In this document: positions 1 through 8,039 of the stretch, piece after piece | Layout of the letters: the number at the start of each line of letters is the position of its first letter | Numbering within the stretch: the stretch's first letter is position 1 | Source: Rhodococcus tukisamuensis NBRC 100609 | GTDB taxonomy: Bacteria; Actinomycetota; Actinomycetes; Mycobacteriales; Mycobacteriaceae | Reading direction: 5' to 3' | DNA length: 64,000 bases | Assembly (NCBI RefSeq): GCF_001894985.1 | Contig: NZ_BCXG01000002.1 | Location: forward strand, 186,001-250,000 | Position numbers and translations under genes: made by a program | Notes under the pieces: model-generated | What the model saw: the letters and a program-made list of their open reading frames with translations, nothing else | The model's database searches: none | What the model was told of the DNA's origin: nothing

Positions 1-73
1 GGCCGACGTCCGCGACGGCGTGGAACTTGCCGTAGAAGATGTTGACGTCCTTGAGGTCAAGACGCTTGGCCAT
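1..73 (-). CDS. pstB: Phosphate ABC transporter ATP-binding protein, N-terminal fragment
   Basis: Only the first 24 codons lie in the window. On the minus strand they read [20 protein letters not shown] and onward, which is the usual PstB opening: a short beta strand followed by the aromatic FYG that stacks on the ATP adenine. The ATG is at 71-73, 41 bases after the pstA stop, in the order pstS-pstC-pstA-pstB that is standard for the high-affinity phosphate importer. PstB is the cytoplasmic ATPase that powers uptake through PstC/PstA. Walker motifs lie outside the window. Confidence 0.9.
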   Translation of the reverse strand, partial: MAKRLDLKDVNIFYGKFHAVADVG

Positions 74-114
74 GGTGGCTCCCTCGGTATTCGGTGATCG
101 AGAAGGTCATTGGG

Positions 115-1020
115 TCACTTGCTCCGCACGCGGGACAGGTGCCCGATCGCCTTGGCCGCGATGTTGAGCACCGCGATGAGCAGGATGAGAGTCAGCGCGG
201 CGCCCCAGATCCGGTTGGCGCCCGCGGCCGTCGGGTTGTTCATCTCGGCGACCATCACGCCGGGCAGCGAACCCATCTCGCCGTTGAACATGTCGAAGTT
301 GATGAACGGCGCGTAGCCGACCAGGATCAGCAGCGGCGCGGTCTCGCCGAGCACCCGGGCCAGCGCCAGCATGACGCCGGTGATGATGCCGGGCAGCGCG
401 GTCGGGATCACGATCCGCATGATCGTCTTCCACTTCGGCACACCCAACGCGTACGACGCCTCACGCAGGTCCTGCGGGACGATCCGGAGCATCTCCTCGG
501 TGCTGCGGATGACGACCGGCACCATCAGCAGCACCAGCGCCAGCGACACCGCGAACGCGGACTTCGGGAACCCGAACGTCGCGATCCACAGCGCGTAGAT
601 GAACAGCGCCGCCACGATCGACGGGACACCGCTGAGGATGTCGACCATGAAGGTGGTCAGCCGGCCCAGCCGCGAACCGTTCGCGTACTCCACCAGGTAC
701 ACCGCGACGAACAGGCCCACCGGGATCGAGAGCGCGGCGCACACCAGTCCCTGGAGGATGGTGCCGATCAGCGCGTGGTAGATGCCGCCGCCCTCGGCCG
801 ACGCCGACAACCCGTTGAGGGAGTTGGTGAACCAGGTGGCACTCATGAGCGCCGGCAGGCCCTTGGCGATCACCGTCACCAGCACCCACACCAGGGGCAC
901 CAACGCCAGCAGCACCGAGCCGGTGACCAGCACGCGGGCCATCACGTCGGTGAAGCGTCGCCGACCGCTGACCCCCTGGAAGGTGGGCTTCTTGACCGGA
1001 CGGTCCAGAGTCGCCGTCAT
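115..1020 (-). CDS. pstA: Phosphate ABC transporter permease PstA
   Basis: This 301-residue inner-membrane protein is one of the two permeases of the PstSCAB phosphate importer. Hydrophobic segments start at about residue 29 and recur through the chain (about six). The ABC permease EAA loop, EASYALGVPKWKTIMRIVIP, lies at about residues 187-206 and is where PstB docks. Length and organisation are normal for PstA. The ATG start is separated from the pstC stop by one base, so translation of the two permeases is probably coupled. Expression should follow the phosphate-starvation promoter upstream of pstS. Confidence 0.96.
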   Translation of the reverse strand: MTATLDRPVKKPTFQGVSGRRRFTDVMARVLVTGSVLLALVPLVWVLVTVIAKGLPALMSATWFTNSLNGLSASAEGGGIYHALIGTILQGLVCAALSIPVGLFVAVYLVEYANGSRLGRLTTFMVDILSGVPSIVAALFIYALWIATFGFPKSAFAVSLALVLLMVPVVIRSTEEMLRIVPQDLREASYALGVPKWKTIMRIVIPTALPGIITGVMLALARVLGETAPLLILVGYAPFINFDMFNGEMGSLPGVMVAEMNNPTAAGANRIWGAALTLILLIAVLNIAAKAIGHLSRVRSK

Positions 1021-1021
1021 G

Positions 1022-2071
1022 TCAGTCCTTCTTTCCGGCGATGGCGGCGCGGGCCGCGGCGTTGACCAGGAAGGTCAGCACGAACAGCACCAGACCCGCC
1101 GCGATGTAGGCGCCGGCCTGGATGTTGTTGTTGAACTCCGCGTAGCCGAGGGCGATCTTCGAGGCGAGGGTGGAGCCGGTGTCGAACAGCGACCAGCCGA
1201 ACTCCTTCGTGGTGGTGCGCAGGATCATGTACAGCGCCATCGTCTCTCCGAGCGCGCGGCCCAGTCCGAGCATCGACCCGCTGACGTAGCCGGACTTGCC
1301 GAACGGGATCACCGTGGTCTTGACGACCTCCCACTTGGTCGCGCCCAGCGCCAGTGCCGCCTCGATGTGCGCGGTCGGGGTCTGGGTGAACACCTCGCGG
1401 GTGACCGCGGTGATGATCGGCAGGATCATCACCGCCAGCACGATGCCCGCGGTGAAGATGGTGCCACCGCCGCGCACCGAGCCGGAGCCCGTCGCGAACA
1501 GCGGGATCCAGGAGAGGTTCTCGTTGAGCCACACCGCCAGCGGCCGGATCGCGGGCGCGAAGATCAACATGCCCCACAGGCCGTAGACGATGGACGGCAC
1601 CGCCGCCAGCAGGTCGATCACGTAGGCCAGCGGCCGGGCCAGCCGCTTGGGCGAGTACTGCGTCAGGAAGATCGCGATGCCCAGCGCCACCGGCATCGCC
1701 AGCACCAACGCGAACAGCGACACCAGCACGGTGACCTGGAGCAGGTCCAGGATGCCGAACGCCATGTTGGTGATGTCGTCGGTGTTCCAGACGCTGCTGG
1801 TGAGGAAGTTCGCCTCGTTGCGCGAGAGCGCCGGCACCGCTCGCCAGACCAGGAACGCCCCGATCGCGCCGATCAGCACCGTGATGAACACCGCCGACCC
1901 CGACGCAAGCGTGGTGAAGATCCGGTCGCCCGGACGGGTCACCGTCTTTGCGGGGGCCTTGGGTGACGAAGTGATCGGAGCCTCCGGTGTTCCTGGTGGA
2001 CCACCCACCCCCGCCCCGGTGTCATCGGGGCCGGAGGTGAGGGGTGCCGATTGGGCTGGCGCGTCGCTCAT
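1022..2071 (-). CDS. pstC: Phosphate ABC transporter permease PstC
   Basis: This 349-residue inner-membrane permease partners PstA. It has a long Pro/Gly-rich cytoplasmic N-terminus (about 50 residues), a first membrane span at about 57-77, and the permease EAA loop EAALALGATKWEVV at about 237. The ATG at 2071 was chosen because an AGGAAG ribosome site lies 13 bases upstream; a TTG four codons earlier sits only one base after that site. The gene follows pstS by 55 bases in the same direction and abuts pstA, so it is part of the pst operon. Confidence 0.96.
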   Translation of the reverse strand: MSDAPAQSAPLTSGPDDTGAGVGGPPGTPEAPITSSPKAPAKTVTRPGDRIFTTLASGSAVFITVLIGAIGAFLVWRAVPALSRNEANFLTSSVWNTDDITNMAFGILDLLQVTVLVSLFALVLAMPVALGIAIFLTQYSPKRLARPLAYVIDLLAAVPSIVYGLWGMLIFAPAIRPLAVWLNENLSWIPLFATGSGSVRGGGTIFTAGIVLAVMILPIITAVTREVFTQTPTAHIEAALALGATKWEVVKTTVIPFGKSGYVSGSMLGLGRALGETMALYMILRTTTKEFGWSLFDTGSTLASKIALGYAEFNNNIQAGAYIAAGLVLFVLTFLVNAAARAAIAGKKD

Positions 2072-2126
2072 CTGCGCTCGCAATCTTCCTGGTGTGAATA
2101 TAGAGCGGAGTCCGGTTCGGGAAAAC

Positions 2127-3251
2127 TCAGCCGATGGCGGCGATGGACGCGGTCAGCTTGTCCTGCACCGTGGCGGGCAGCGGAACGTAGCCCTGCGCGG
2201 CGAGGTCGGCCTGCCCCTCGCTGGCGGCACTGGTCAGGAACGACTTCACGGCCGCCGAGGTGTCGGCGTCGTAGCCCTTCGAGCAGACGATCTCGTAGGT
2301 CGCCAGCACCAGCGGGTACGCGCCCGGCTCGGAGGTGCCGAAGATCGAGTTCAGGTCCAGCGACAGGTCGCCGGTGCCCTCGTTCTTGAACTTGGCGCTG
2401 CTGATCGCCTTGCCCGCGGTCTCCTCGGTCAGCTCGACCGGGCCCGTGCCGGTGTCGATCCGCGCCATCGCCAGCTTGTTCTGGTCCGCGAAGGACTTCT
2501 CGACGTAGGTGATCGACCCGGGCGCACCGGCCACGGCCTGCGACACACCGGCGGAGCCCTTGGCGCCCTCGCCGACGCCGCCGACGAAGTCGGAACCGGC
2601 ACCCTTGGTCCACGCGCCGTTGGAGGCGGTGGTCAGGTACTGCTGGAAGTTGTCGGTGGTGCCCGAGGAGTCCGAGCGGACGATCGGGACGATCGCCTCG
2701 TCGGGCAGGCTCACGCCGCTGTTGAGTGCGGCGATCGCGGGGTCGTTCCACTTGGTGATCGCGCCGCTGAAGATCTTGGCGAGCGTCTCGCCGTTGAGCG
2801 TGAGGTCCTCGATGCCGTCGAGGTTGTAGGCGATCGCGACGGGGCCGAACACCAGCGGGAGGTTCCAGGCGTCGTTGCCGGCGCAACGCTCCTTGGCCGC
2901 CGCGGCCTGGTCGCCCTTGATGGCGGAGTCCGAACCGGCGAAGTCGACCTGCTTGGCGATGAACTGGGTGCGCCCGTCGCCGGAACCGCTGGGGTTGTAC
3001 GCGACCTTGACGTCCTTGCTCTTGTCCGCGCACACCGCGATGTAGGTGGAGGCGAAGGCATCCATCGCGTTCTTCTGCGCCGAGGAACCCGCGGCGGAGA
3101 GCGTGCTCTTGCCCTCACAGGTGGCGTTCGAGGCCGCGCTGTTCACCGTGGTGGTGTTGGCGGCGGAGTTGTTGTCGCTGCCGCAGGCGGTCAGGGCCAT
3201 GGCCCCGACGGCCATTGCACCGAGCACTGCACCACTGCGCTTGAAGTTCAC
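2127..3251 (-). CDS. pstS: Phosphate-binding lipoprotein PstS
   Basis: This 374-residue lipoprotein captures extracytoplasmic phosphate and hands it to PstC/PstA. The signal peptide has KR at residues 4-5, a hydrophobic core and the lipobox LTAC with the lipidated Cys at residue 23. A Ser/Asn/Thr-rich linker follows, then a PBP-like domain; the phosphate-contact loop SDSSGTTDNF is clear in the middle. The GTG at 3251 is preferred over an upstream ATG because GGAGG lies 7 bases before it and the signal peptide begins there. It is the first gene of the pst operon, with a PHO-box-like repeat about 140 bases upstream. Confidence 0.96.
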   Translation of the reverse strand: MNFKRSGAVLGAMAVGAMALTACGSDNNSAANTTTVNSAASNATCEGKSTLSAAGSSAQKNAMDAFASTYIAVCADKSKDVKVAYNPSGSGDGRTQFIAKQVDFAGSDSAIKGDQAAAAKERCAGNDAWNLPLVFGPVAIAYNLDGIEDLTLNGETLAKIFSGAITKWNDPAIAALNSGVSLPDEAIVPIVRSDSSGTTDNFQQYLTTASNGAWTKGAGSDFVGGVGEGAKGSAGVSQAVAGAPGSITYVEKSFADQNKLAMARIDTGTGPVELTEETAGKAISSAKFKNEGTGDLSLDLNSIFGTSEPGAYPLVLATYEIVCSKGYDADTSAAVKSFLTSAASEGQADLAAQGYVPLPATVQDKLTASIAAIG

Positions 3252-3392
3252 GCTAATTCCTCCGGGAGGCTCAACCATTTCGCCCGAGTCGGGCGACATT
3301 GCGAGGCGCAGTTCGGGGTCCGATGCACCGGGCAGCGCATCGCCGCCCACCAAGAAAGCTAAGGGCAGGTGGTGGACAGACGGTCCCGGAAC

Positions 3393-3410
3393 GGTGAACG
3401 GAAGGTGAAC
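3393..3410 (-). promoter_or_regulatory. PHO-box-like direct repeat upstream of pstS
   Basis: On the minus strand two GTTCACC heptamers are spaced exactly 11 bases apart (3404-3410 and 3393-3399). GTTCACC direct repeats with an 11-base period are the known PHO-box design for PhoP/RegX3-type response regulators in actinomycetes. A TANNNT hexamer (TAGCTT, 3356-3361) lies about 30 bases downstream as a possible -10 element for pstS. That the site drives phosphate-starvation induction of pst is an inference from family knowledge. Confidence 0.65.
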
Positions 3411-3432
3411 TCATTCACAGCAGTGTCGAGGA

Positions 3433-4143
3433 TCACGCCGCCGTCGGGCGCGCCGCCTCGAGATCCTGGGGCCGCGGGTTCTTCAGGGTGGACGCGTAGA
3501 CGTCGACGTACTCCTGGCCCGACATCTGCATGAGCGCGTACATCACCTCGTCGGTGATGGCCCGCTCCACCCAGCGATTGCCGCTCATGCCGTCGAAGCG
3601 GGAGAAGTCGATCGGTGCGCCGAACTTCACCTGCACCCGGCGACGACGCCAGCGGAACGGACCGGGCGGGCACACCTCGCCGGTACCGATGACCGCGACC
3701 GGGATCACCGGGATACCGGTGGCCAGCGCCACCCGCGCCATCCCGGTCTTGCCCTTGTACAGCCGGCCGTCCGGCGAGCGGGTGCCCTCGGGGAACAGAC
3801 CCACCAGCTTGCCCTCGTCGAGCAGGCGGGTGGCGGTCGCGAGCGCCGACTGCGCGGCGTCCGCTCCGCTGCGGTCGATCGGCACCTGGCCGGCGCCGCT
3901 GTAGAACCAGCGCTGCAGCGTGCCCTTGAACCCGGGCGTGGTGAAGTACTCGCTCTTGGCCAGGTACGTGATCCGGCGCGGCGACGCCAGGGGCGCGAAC
4001 AGCCAGTCCGCGACGGACAGGTGGTTGCCGGCCAGGATCGCGGGACCGTGGGTCGGGATGTTCTCCACCCCTTCAACTTTCGGACGGTTGATCAGAGCGA
4101 TCAACGGTCCGACGAACGCGTACTTCAACAGCCAGTAGAACAT
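3433..4143 (-). CDS. 1-acyl-sn-glycerol-3-phosphate acyltransferase family protein (PlsC type)
   Basis: This 236-residue membrane-associated acyltransferase probably transfers an acyl chain to a lysophospholipid or related acceptor in glycerolipid synthesis. The catalytic motif NHLSVAD (His41, Asp46) and the substrate motif FPEGTRSPDG (from residue 117) are both intact. The N-terminus is hydrophobic. The ATG directly follows the mshD stop (TAGATG), so it is probably translated with mshD; AAGGGG inside the end of mshD serves as the ribosome site. The same family next to mshD is common in this order, but the exact acceptor is not evident. Confidence 0.85.
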   Translation of the reverse strand: MFYWLLKYAFVGPLIALINRPKVEGVENIPTHGPAILAGNHLSVADWLFAPLASPRRITYLAKSEYFTTPGFKGTLQRWFYSGAGQVPIDRSGADAAQSALATATRLLDEGKLVGLFPEGTRSPDGRLYKGKTGMARVALATGIPVIPVAVIGTGEVCPPGPFRWRRRRVQVKFGAPIDFSRFDGMSGNRWVERAITDEVMYALMQMSGQEYVDVYASTLKNPRPQDLEAARPTAA

Positions 4144-5055
4144 CTACGCCCCTTCGACCCCGGTGTATGCGACGTCCACGTGGAAGCGACCGAATCCGAG
4201 CCGGTCGTAGGTGTGCAGCGCCGCGGTGTTGTCCGCTTCGGTGTACAGCAGCACCGAACCGAGTCCCCGGTCGCGAAGGTACCGGAGGCCGGCAACGGTC
4301 AGGAGTCGGCCCAGTCCACGGCCCTGCGCGGCCGGGTCGATCGCGACCACGTACACCTCCCCGATCGCGGGTCCGTCCGCGGTGGCCGGGTGCACCTTGG
4401 TCCAGTGGAAGCCCAGCACCGCACCGGTCGCGACGTCGGCCGCGACGAACAGTCCGGCCGGGTCGAACCAGGGCTCCGCCACCCGCTCGTCGATCTCGTG
4501 CTGGGTCCAGGAGCCCTGCTCGGGGTGCCAGTCGAACGCGGCGGCATTCACCCGCAGCAGCTCGGCGTCGTCCGCGGCCCCCGCGTAGGTGCGCAGGGTG
4601 ACGTCGGCCGGCACCGGGACCTCGGGCAGCTCCGGGGTGTCCAGCCGACGTCGCAGCTGCAGCAGTTCGCGGGCCGGCCGCAGCCCCAGGTGCGCGGCGA
4701 CGGCACGGGCGGCCGGCAGGTCGCCGTGCGCCCAGACCCGGGTGCCGGCTCCGCCCGCGGCCAGTGCATCGGCGACCAGCGCGCGGCCGATCCCCCGGCC
4801 GCGCCGGTCGGGATCGACGGCGACCTCCGCCATGGCCGGGTGCTCGCCGTGCGCGGGTTCGACCCCGGCGTAGCCGACGACCACGCCGTCGTAGGTGGCC
4901 AGCAGGTGTCCGGCATCGGCGGCCAGGTTGTGCACGGCCTGCTCAGAAACCGGCGCGGTGCCGTCCACCGTGGTGGCCCGGTCCAGCACGGCGCGTACCT
5001 GCGCCTGCTGCCCGGCGTCGAGCCGCGTCGGCCGGCTCAGGTCGAACTCGTCCAT
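4144..5055 (-). CDS. mshD: Mycothiol synthase (acetyltransferase MshD)
   Basis: MshD acetylates the cysteine amine of Cys-GlcN-Ins, the last step of mycothiol synthesis, in the cytoplasm. The 303-residue protein is a tandem GNAT: an N-terminal copy with acetyl-CoA loop DRRGRGIGRAL near residues 84-94, and a C-terminal copy with QGRGLGRLL near 235-243. The opening (DEFDLSRPTRL) and the end of the C-terminal domain (ALHTYDRLGFGRFHVDVAYTG) are typical. It sits between a GlnR-type regulator and a PlsC-type gene in the same direction, as in M. tuberculosis Rv0818-Rv0819. It marks the organism as a mycothiol-producing actinomycete. Confidence 0.95.
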   Translation of the reverse strand: MDEFDLSRPTRLDAGQQAQVRAVLDRATTVDGTAPVSEQAVHNLAADAGHLLATYDGVVVGYAGVEPAHGEHPAMAEVAVDPDRRGRGIGRALVADALAAGGAGTRVWAHGDLPAARAVAAHLGLRPARELLQLRRRLDTPELPEVPVPADVTLRTYAGAADDAELLRVNAAAFDWHPEQGSWTQHEIDERVAEPWFDPAGLFVAADVATGAVLGFHWTKVHPATADGPAIGEVYVVAIDPAAQGRGLGRLLTVAGLRYLRDRGLGSVLLYTEADNTAALHTYDRLGFGRFHVDVAYTGVEGA

Positions 5056-5073
5056 CTACTACACCGTCTCCAT

Positions 5074-5844
5074 CTACTGCGCGGTCCCGTTGGTCGTGGT
5101 CAGAGTCGCGTCGGCCGCCTCGCCGGTGTCGTCGTCGGCGACGATCTCCGCGTCCGCCTGCCCGCCCACGGACTTGCGGCTGGGCCGGACGGCCTTGTAG
5201 CCGACGTTGCGGACGGTCCCGATCAGGGACTCGTGCTCGGGGCCGAGCTTGGCCCGCAGCCGTCGCACGTGAACGTCGACCGTGCGGGTGCCGCCGAAGA
5301 AGTCGTAGCCCCAGACCTCCTGCAGCAGCTGGGCCCGGGTGAAGACCCGGCCGGAGTGCTGCGCGAGGTACTTGAGCAGCTCGAACTCCTTGTAGGTGAG
5401 GTCGAGGGGGCGCCCGCGCAACCGCGCGGTGTAGGTGCCCTCGTCGATCGTCAGCTCACCGAGGGTGATCTTGCCGGACGCCTCCGGACTGGCCAGCCCG
5501 CCGCTGCGCCCGACCAGCAGCCGCAGCCGCGCGTCGAGTTCGGCGGGGCCGGTGCCGGGCAGCAGGATGTCGTCGAGACCCCATTCGGAGTTCACCGCGA
5601 CCAGTCCGCCCTCGGTCACGACCGCGACCACGGGAACCGCCGAACCGGTGCTGCCGAGCAGCCGGCACAGTCCGCGCGCGGCCGCGAGGTCGGTGCGGGC
5701 GTCGACCAGTGCCACGTCCGCGGACCCGGCCTCGAGCAGCGACGACACTTCCGTGGGCGCCGGCCTGAGGGTGTGCGCCAACAGCGCGAGTGAAGGCAAC
5801 ACTGCCTCCGGGTGCGGGTCCGAGGTCAGCAGGAGCAGCTCCAC
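5074..5844 (-). CDS. glnR: OmpR-family response regulator, GlnR type (orphan)
   Basis: This 256-residue DNA-binding protein matches the Rv0818/GlnR type that controls nitrogen assimilation genes. The N-terminal receiver-like half is degenerate (it begins [13 protein letters not shown] without the acidic pair of classical receivers), while residues 135-225 form a winged helix with [20 protein letters not shown] and the recognition region [15 protein letters not shown]. The GTG at 5844 is preferred: GGGGAAGG lies just upstream, and the product length then equals the usual size. No sensor kinase gene is adjacent, consistent with an orphan. A tandem 18-base repeat lies in its promoter region. Confidence 0.82.
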   Translation of the reverse strand: MELLLLTSDPHPEAVLPSLALLAHTLRPAPTEVSSLLEAGSADVALVDARTDLAAARGLCRLLGSTGSAVPVVAVVTEGGLVAVNSEWGLDDILLPGTGPAELDARLRLLVGRSGGLASPEASGKITLGELTIDEGTYTARLRGRPLDLTYKEFELLKYLAQHSGRVFTRAQLLQEVWGYDFFGGTRTVDVHVRRLRAKLGPEHESLIGTVRNVGYKAVRPSRKSVGGQADAEIVADDDTGEAADATLTTTNGTAQ

Positions 5845-5878
5845 GCGGGCCTTCCCCTCTCGTCGTCCATGTCGAGCA

Positions 5879-5914
5879 CGGTGGTGTGCCTGAACACGGT
5901 GATGTGCCTGAACA
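5879..5914. repeat. Tandem 18-bp repeat in the glnR-lmeA divergent promoter region
   Basis: Two adjacent copies of CGGTGRTGTGCCTGAACA (5879-5896, 5897-5914) differ at one base. They lie between the divergent GlnR-type regulator gene and lmeA, 35-70 bases upstream of the regulator start. Their placement suggests a regulator-binding array, perhaps autoregulatory, but a chance slippage duplication is equally possible. Confidence 0.5.
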
Positions 5915-6009
5915 CGCGGCGACGGTGACGCGATACCTCGAAACAGACTAGCTTGCCGCCTTCGACAGCCGGACCGACCAGTCCCGGCGCGTTCGGTCAC
6001 AATGGTGCG

Positions 6010-6789
6010 GTGCGCAAACTGATACTCGCCCTGGTGTGCCTGCTGGCGCTTGTCGTCGTCGTCGACTTCGGTGCGGCCGCCTACTCCGAGTACCGGGTCT
6101 CACGAGGCCTGCGCGCCGGCGGTGAGCTCACCGCCGACCCCGACGTGACCATCACCGGCTTCCCCTTCCTCACTCAGGCCGCCGCCGGGAAGTACTCGAA
6201 CGTCGAGATCCGCGCCCAGGGCGTGAACAGCAACGTCGTGGGCGAGGTGACCGTGGAGGCGAACCTGCACGGCGTCAGCATCCCGGCGTCCGACCTGGTC
6301 AACGGCACGGTGAAGACGGTCCCCGTCGACCACATCGACGGCCGCGTGCTGATCGACGCCACCGAGCTCGGCACCTTCCTCGGCATCCCCGACCTGCAGG
6401 TTTCCGCGCCGCCGGCCGACAAGTCCGACGGGACCGGCGGCTCCGGCGGCTCCGGGACGGCCACCTCGGGCGGCGTCGTGCTCACCGGCACCGTCCCGGT
6501 CGGGCCGCTGCGGGCGAGTGTCAGTGTGCAGGCCGACCTGGTCCTCGACGGCGAGAACGTCAAGGTCATCGCCACCGACCTCTACTTCGGGCCCGAGGGC
6601 CGTGCCGACTTCACCGTCCCGGAGATCCTGAAGCCGACCGTGCTCGGGCTGTTCACCAGGACCATCGACGCGCAGCAGTTGCCGTTCGGCGTGGTCCCCA
6701 GCAAGGTCTACGCGGAGGGATCCCAGCTGGTGATCGAGGGCGCGGGCGACAACGTGGTGATCAACCTCGACGATCTCCAGACGCCGTGA
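6010..6789 (+). CDS. lmeA: LmeA-family envelope lipid-binding protein (DUF2993)
   Basis: This 259-residue protein starts with RK and one long hydrophobic segment (residues 4-24) that is a signal anchor or signal peptide, so most of it is extracytoplasmic. The remainder is a DUF2993 domain with [20 protein letters not shown] near residue 52, characteristic of LmeA, the mycobacterial phosphoinositide-binding protein needed for lipomannan elongation. A Gly/Ser/Thr-rich low-complexity stretch (about 142-153) is an insertion. GTG at 6010 is chosen because it begins the signal sequence; no strong ribosome site is visible. The thioredoxin gene overlaps its stop by 4 bases. Confidence 0.83.
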   Translation: MRKLILALVCLLALVVVVDFGAAAYSEYRVSRGLRAGGELTADPDVTITGFPFLTQAAAGKYSNVEIRAQGVNSNVVGEVTVEANLHGVSIPASDLVNGTVKTVPVDHIDGRVLIDATELGTFLGIPDLQVSAPPADKSDGTGGSGGSGTATSGGVVLTGTVPVGPLRASVSVQADLVLDGENVKVIATDLYFGPEGRADFTVPEILKPTVLGLFTRTIDAQQLPFGVVPSKVYAEGSQLVIEGAGDNVVINLDDLQTP

Positions 6790-7265
6790 CCGCGCTCGTC
6801 GTCCTCGCCGTCGTGCTGGTGGCCGCTCTCGCGGCCGGGGCGTTGCTGCGCGCGCGCTCAGGCACGGTCCGGGCCACCGAGTCCGGGCCCGTGGTCGACG
6901 AAGCCCTGCGCGAGCTGCTCACCGAGGCCGGGGTGAACACCGCGGGGCCCACTGTCCTGCACTTCTCCGCGGACTGGTGCGGGCCCTGCGCTGCGGTGCG
7001 ACGGGTGATCCACCAGGTCCTCGGGAACCTCGACACCAGGCTCGGCCCCGACGCGGCCCGCACCGTCGAGGTAGAGCTGGACATCGACGAAAACCCCGAC
7101 CTGGCAAAAGAACTGGGCGTACTGTCGCTGCCCACCACCTTCATCTTCGACGCCGCGCTGGTGCAGCGGCACCGGATTTCCGGGGTCCCCGCCGCCGCGG
7201 ACCTCGAAGCCGCGCTGCTCCCACTGTGCGGACCCGGCAACTCTGTTCCGGGAAAAAACGGGTAA
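6786..7265 (+). CDS. Membrane-anchored thioredoxin-like protein (ThiX type)
   Basis: This 159-residue protein has an N-terminal membrane anchor (residues 3-22) and a thioredoxin fold with the active site WCGPC (Cys65, Cys68) and the cis-proline region LSLPTTFIF near 117. It should act as a thiol-disulfide reductant or oxidant at the cell envelope. It starts at a GTG that overlaps the lmeA stop (GTGA), so the two are translationally coupled. It corresponds to M. tuberculosis Rv0816c (thiX). The TAA stop codon doubles as the start of the -10 hexamer of the next transcription unit. Confidence 0.85.
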   Translation: MTALVVLAVVLVAALAAGALLRARSGTVRATESGPVVDEALRELLTEAGVNTAGPTVLHFSADWCGPCAAVRRVIHQVLGNLDTRLGPDAARTVEVELDIDENPDLAKELGVLSLPTTFIFDAALVQRHRISGVPAAADLEAALLPLCGPGNSVPGKNG

Positions 7266-7268
7266 GCT
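7263..7268 (+). promoter_or_regulatory. -10 element of the leaderless polycysteine operon
   Basis: TAAGCT matches the actinobacterial TANNNT -10 consensus. It ends seven bases before the GTG at 7276, which puts the transcription start on or next to the start codon and makes the following short ORF leaderless. The element overlaps the stop codon of the thioredoxin gene. No clear -35 is visible. Confidence 0.6.
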
Positions 7269-7275
7269 CGCCGAC

Positions 7276-7362
7276 GTGCACCCCAGCCAAGAGCTCATGC
7301 TCACCCGTCGCCGCACAGTTGACCTGTGCCGCCTCGGTGGTTGTTGCTGTCTCTGCTGCTGA
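7276..7362 (+). CDS. Leaderless polycysteine leader peptide (cysteine attenuator)
   Basis: This 28-codon ORF starts at GTG 7276 with no leader. From an internal ATG (7297) it reads MLTRRRTVDLCRLGG and then ends in CCCLCC, so six of its last eleven residues are Cys. Polycysteine leaderless short ORFs are known in mycobacteria (Ms5788A type) as cysteine-responsive attenuators of exactly this downstream operon (DUF4395, rhodanese, SseC). When charged Cys-tRNA is scarce the ribosome stalls in the Cys run and downstream expression rises. The RRxVDLCR motif is the conserved part of such leaders. Alternative hairpins follow the stop codon. Confidence 0.88.
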   Translation: MHPSQELMLTRRRTVDLCRLGGCCCLCC

Positions 7363-7428
7363 TCGCACGGCTGACCGCTTTCAGGCTCATTTCCGGCATT
7401 CCCGCCTGAGCCCCGCGCCGTGCCGATC
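7361..7428 (+). promoter_or_regulatory. Candidate attenuator structure after the polycysteine ORF
   Basis: Starting inside the leader stop codon, GATCGCACGGC (7361-7371) can pair with GCCGTGCCGATC (7417-7428) with one bulged base. Within this, two mutually exclusive 6-bp hairpins are possible: TCAGGC/GCCTGA (7381-7386 with 7404-7409) and GGCTCA/TGAGCC (7384-7389 with 7407-7412). A ribosome stalled on the Cys codons would cover the 5' arm of the long stem and could shift the balance. Pairing is seen in the sequence; the switch is inferred. Confidence 0.5.
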
Positions 7429-7506
7429 GGAACACGCGCCCTCTTCACGTAACCACGGTCTTCACGTACTCACGAGGCACTCGTTCGAGCGCAGGAGCAC
7501 ATCCCG

Positions 7507-7992
7507 ATGCCTACCTTCACGCCCCAATCCGTAACCAGTTCGACGCCGGCACAGGTCGACGTCCGCGGACCACGCTTCGCTGCCTGGATCACCACCGCGG
7601 TCCTCGTCGCCGTCCTCGCGTTGTCCACCGTCTCCGCGGTCGCGGCCGGCCTGCTGCTTGCCGTGCAGGCCGTGGTGTTCGCGATCGGCGCCGCCCTCGG
7701 CCCGCGTCGCAGCCCGTACGGGCAGGTCTTCGCCCTGTTCGTGGCGCCGCGACTGGCACCGACCAGCGAACGCGAACCGGCCGCGCCGCTGAAGTTCGCG
7801 CAGCTCGTCGGCCTGGCGTTCGCCGTCGTCGGCGTCGCCGGGTTCCTCACCGGCCTGGCCGTGCTCGGCGCGGTCGCCACCGGCTTCGCCCTCTTCGCCG
7901 CCCTGCTCAATGCGGCGTTCGGCATCTGCCTCGGATGTCAGATCTACCCACTCGTGGCCCGCTTCCGCGGTCCGACGCGGCTTGCGACGTAG
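7507..7992 (+). CDS. DUF4395 membrane protein
   Basis: This 161-residue protein has about four hydrophobic segments (near residues 27-47, 51-67, 97-115, 118-137) and a Cys pair in FGICLGCQIYPL near the C-terminus, a hallmark of DUF4395. It is the first structural gene of the cysteine-attenuated operon and is followed by the rhodanese and SseC genes. The family commonly sits beside sulfurtransferases, so a role in moving or handling a sulfur species across the membrane is plausible but unproven. The ATG has GGAG 9-12 bases upstream. Confidence 0.85.
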   Translation: MPTFTPQSVTSSTPAQVDVRGPRFAAWITTAVLVAVLALSTVSAVAAGLLLAVQAVVFAIGAALGPRRSPYGQVFALFVAPRLAPTSEREPAAPLKFAQLVGLAFAVVGVAGFLTGLAVLGAVATGFALFAALLNAAFGICLGCQIYPLVARFRGPTRLAT

Positions 7993-8039
7993 TCCGCGCC
8001 TCCCACCCAGACCCAAGCAGTAAGAACGAAAGGAAACCC

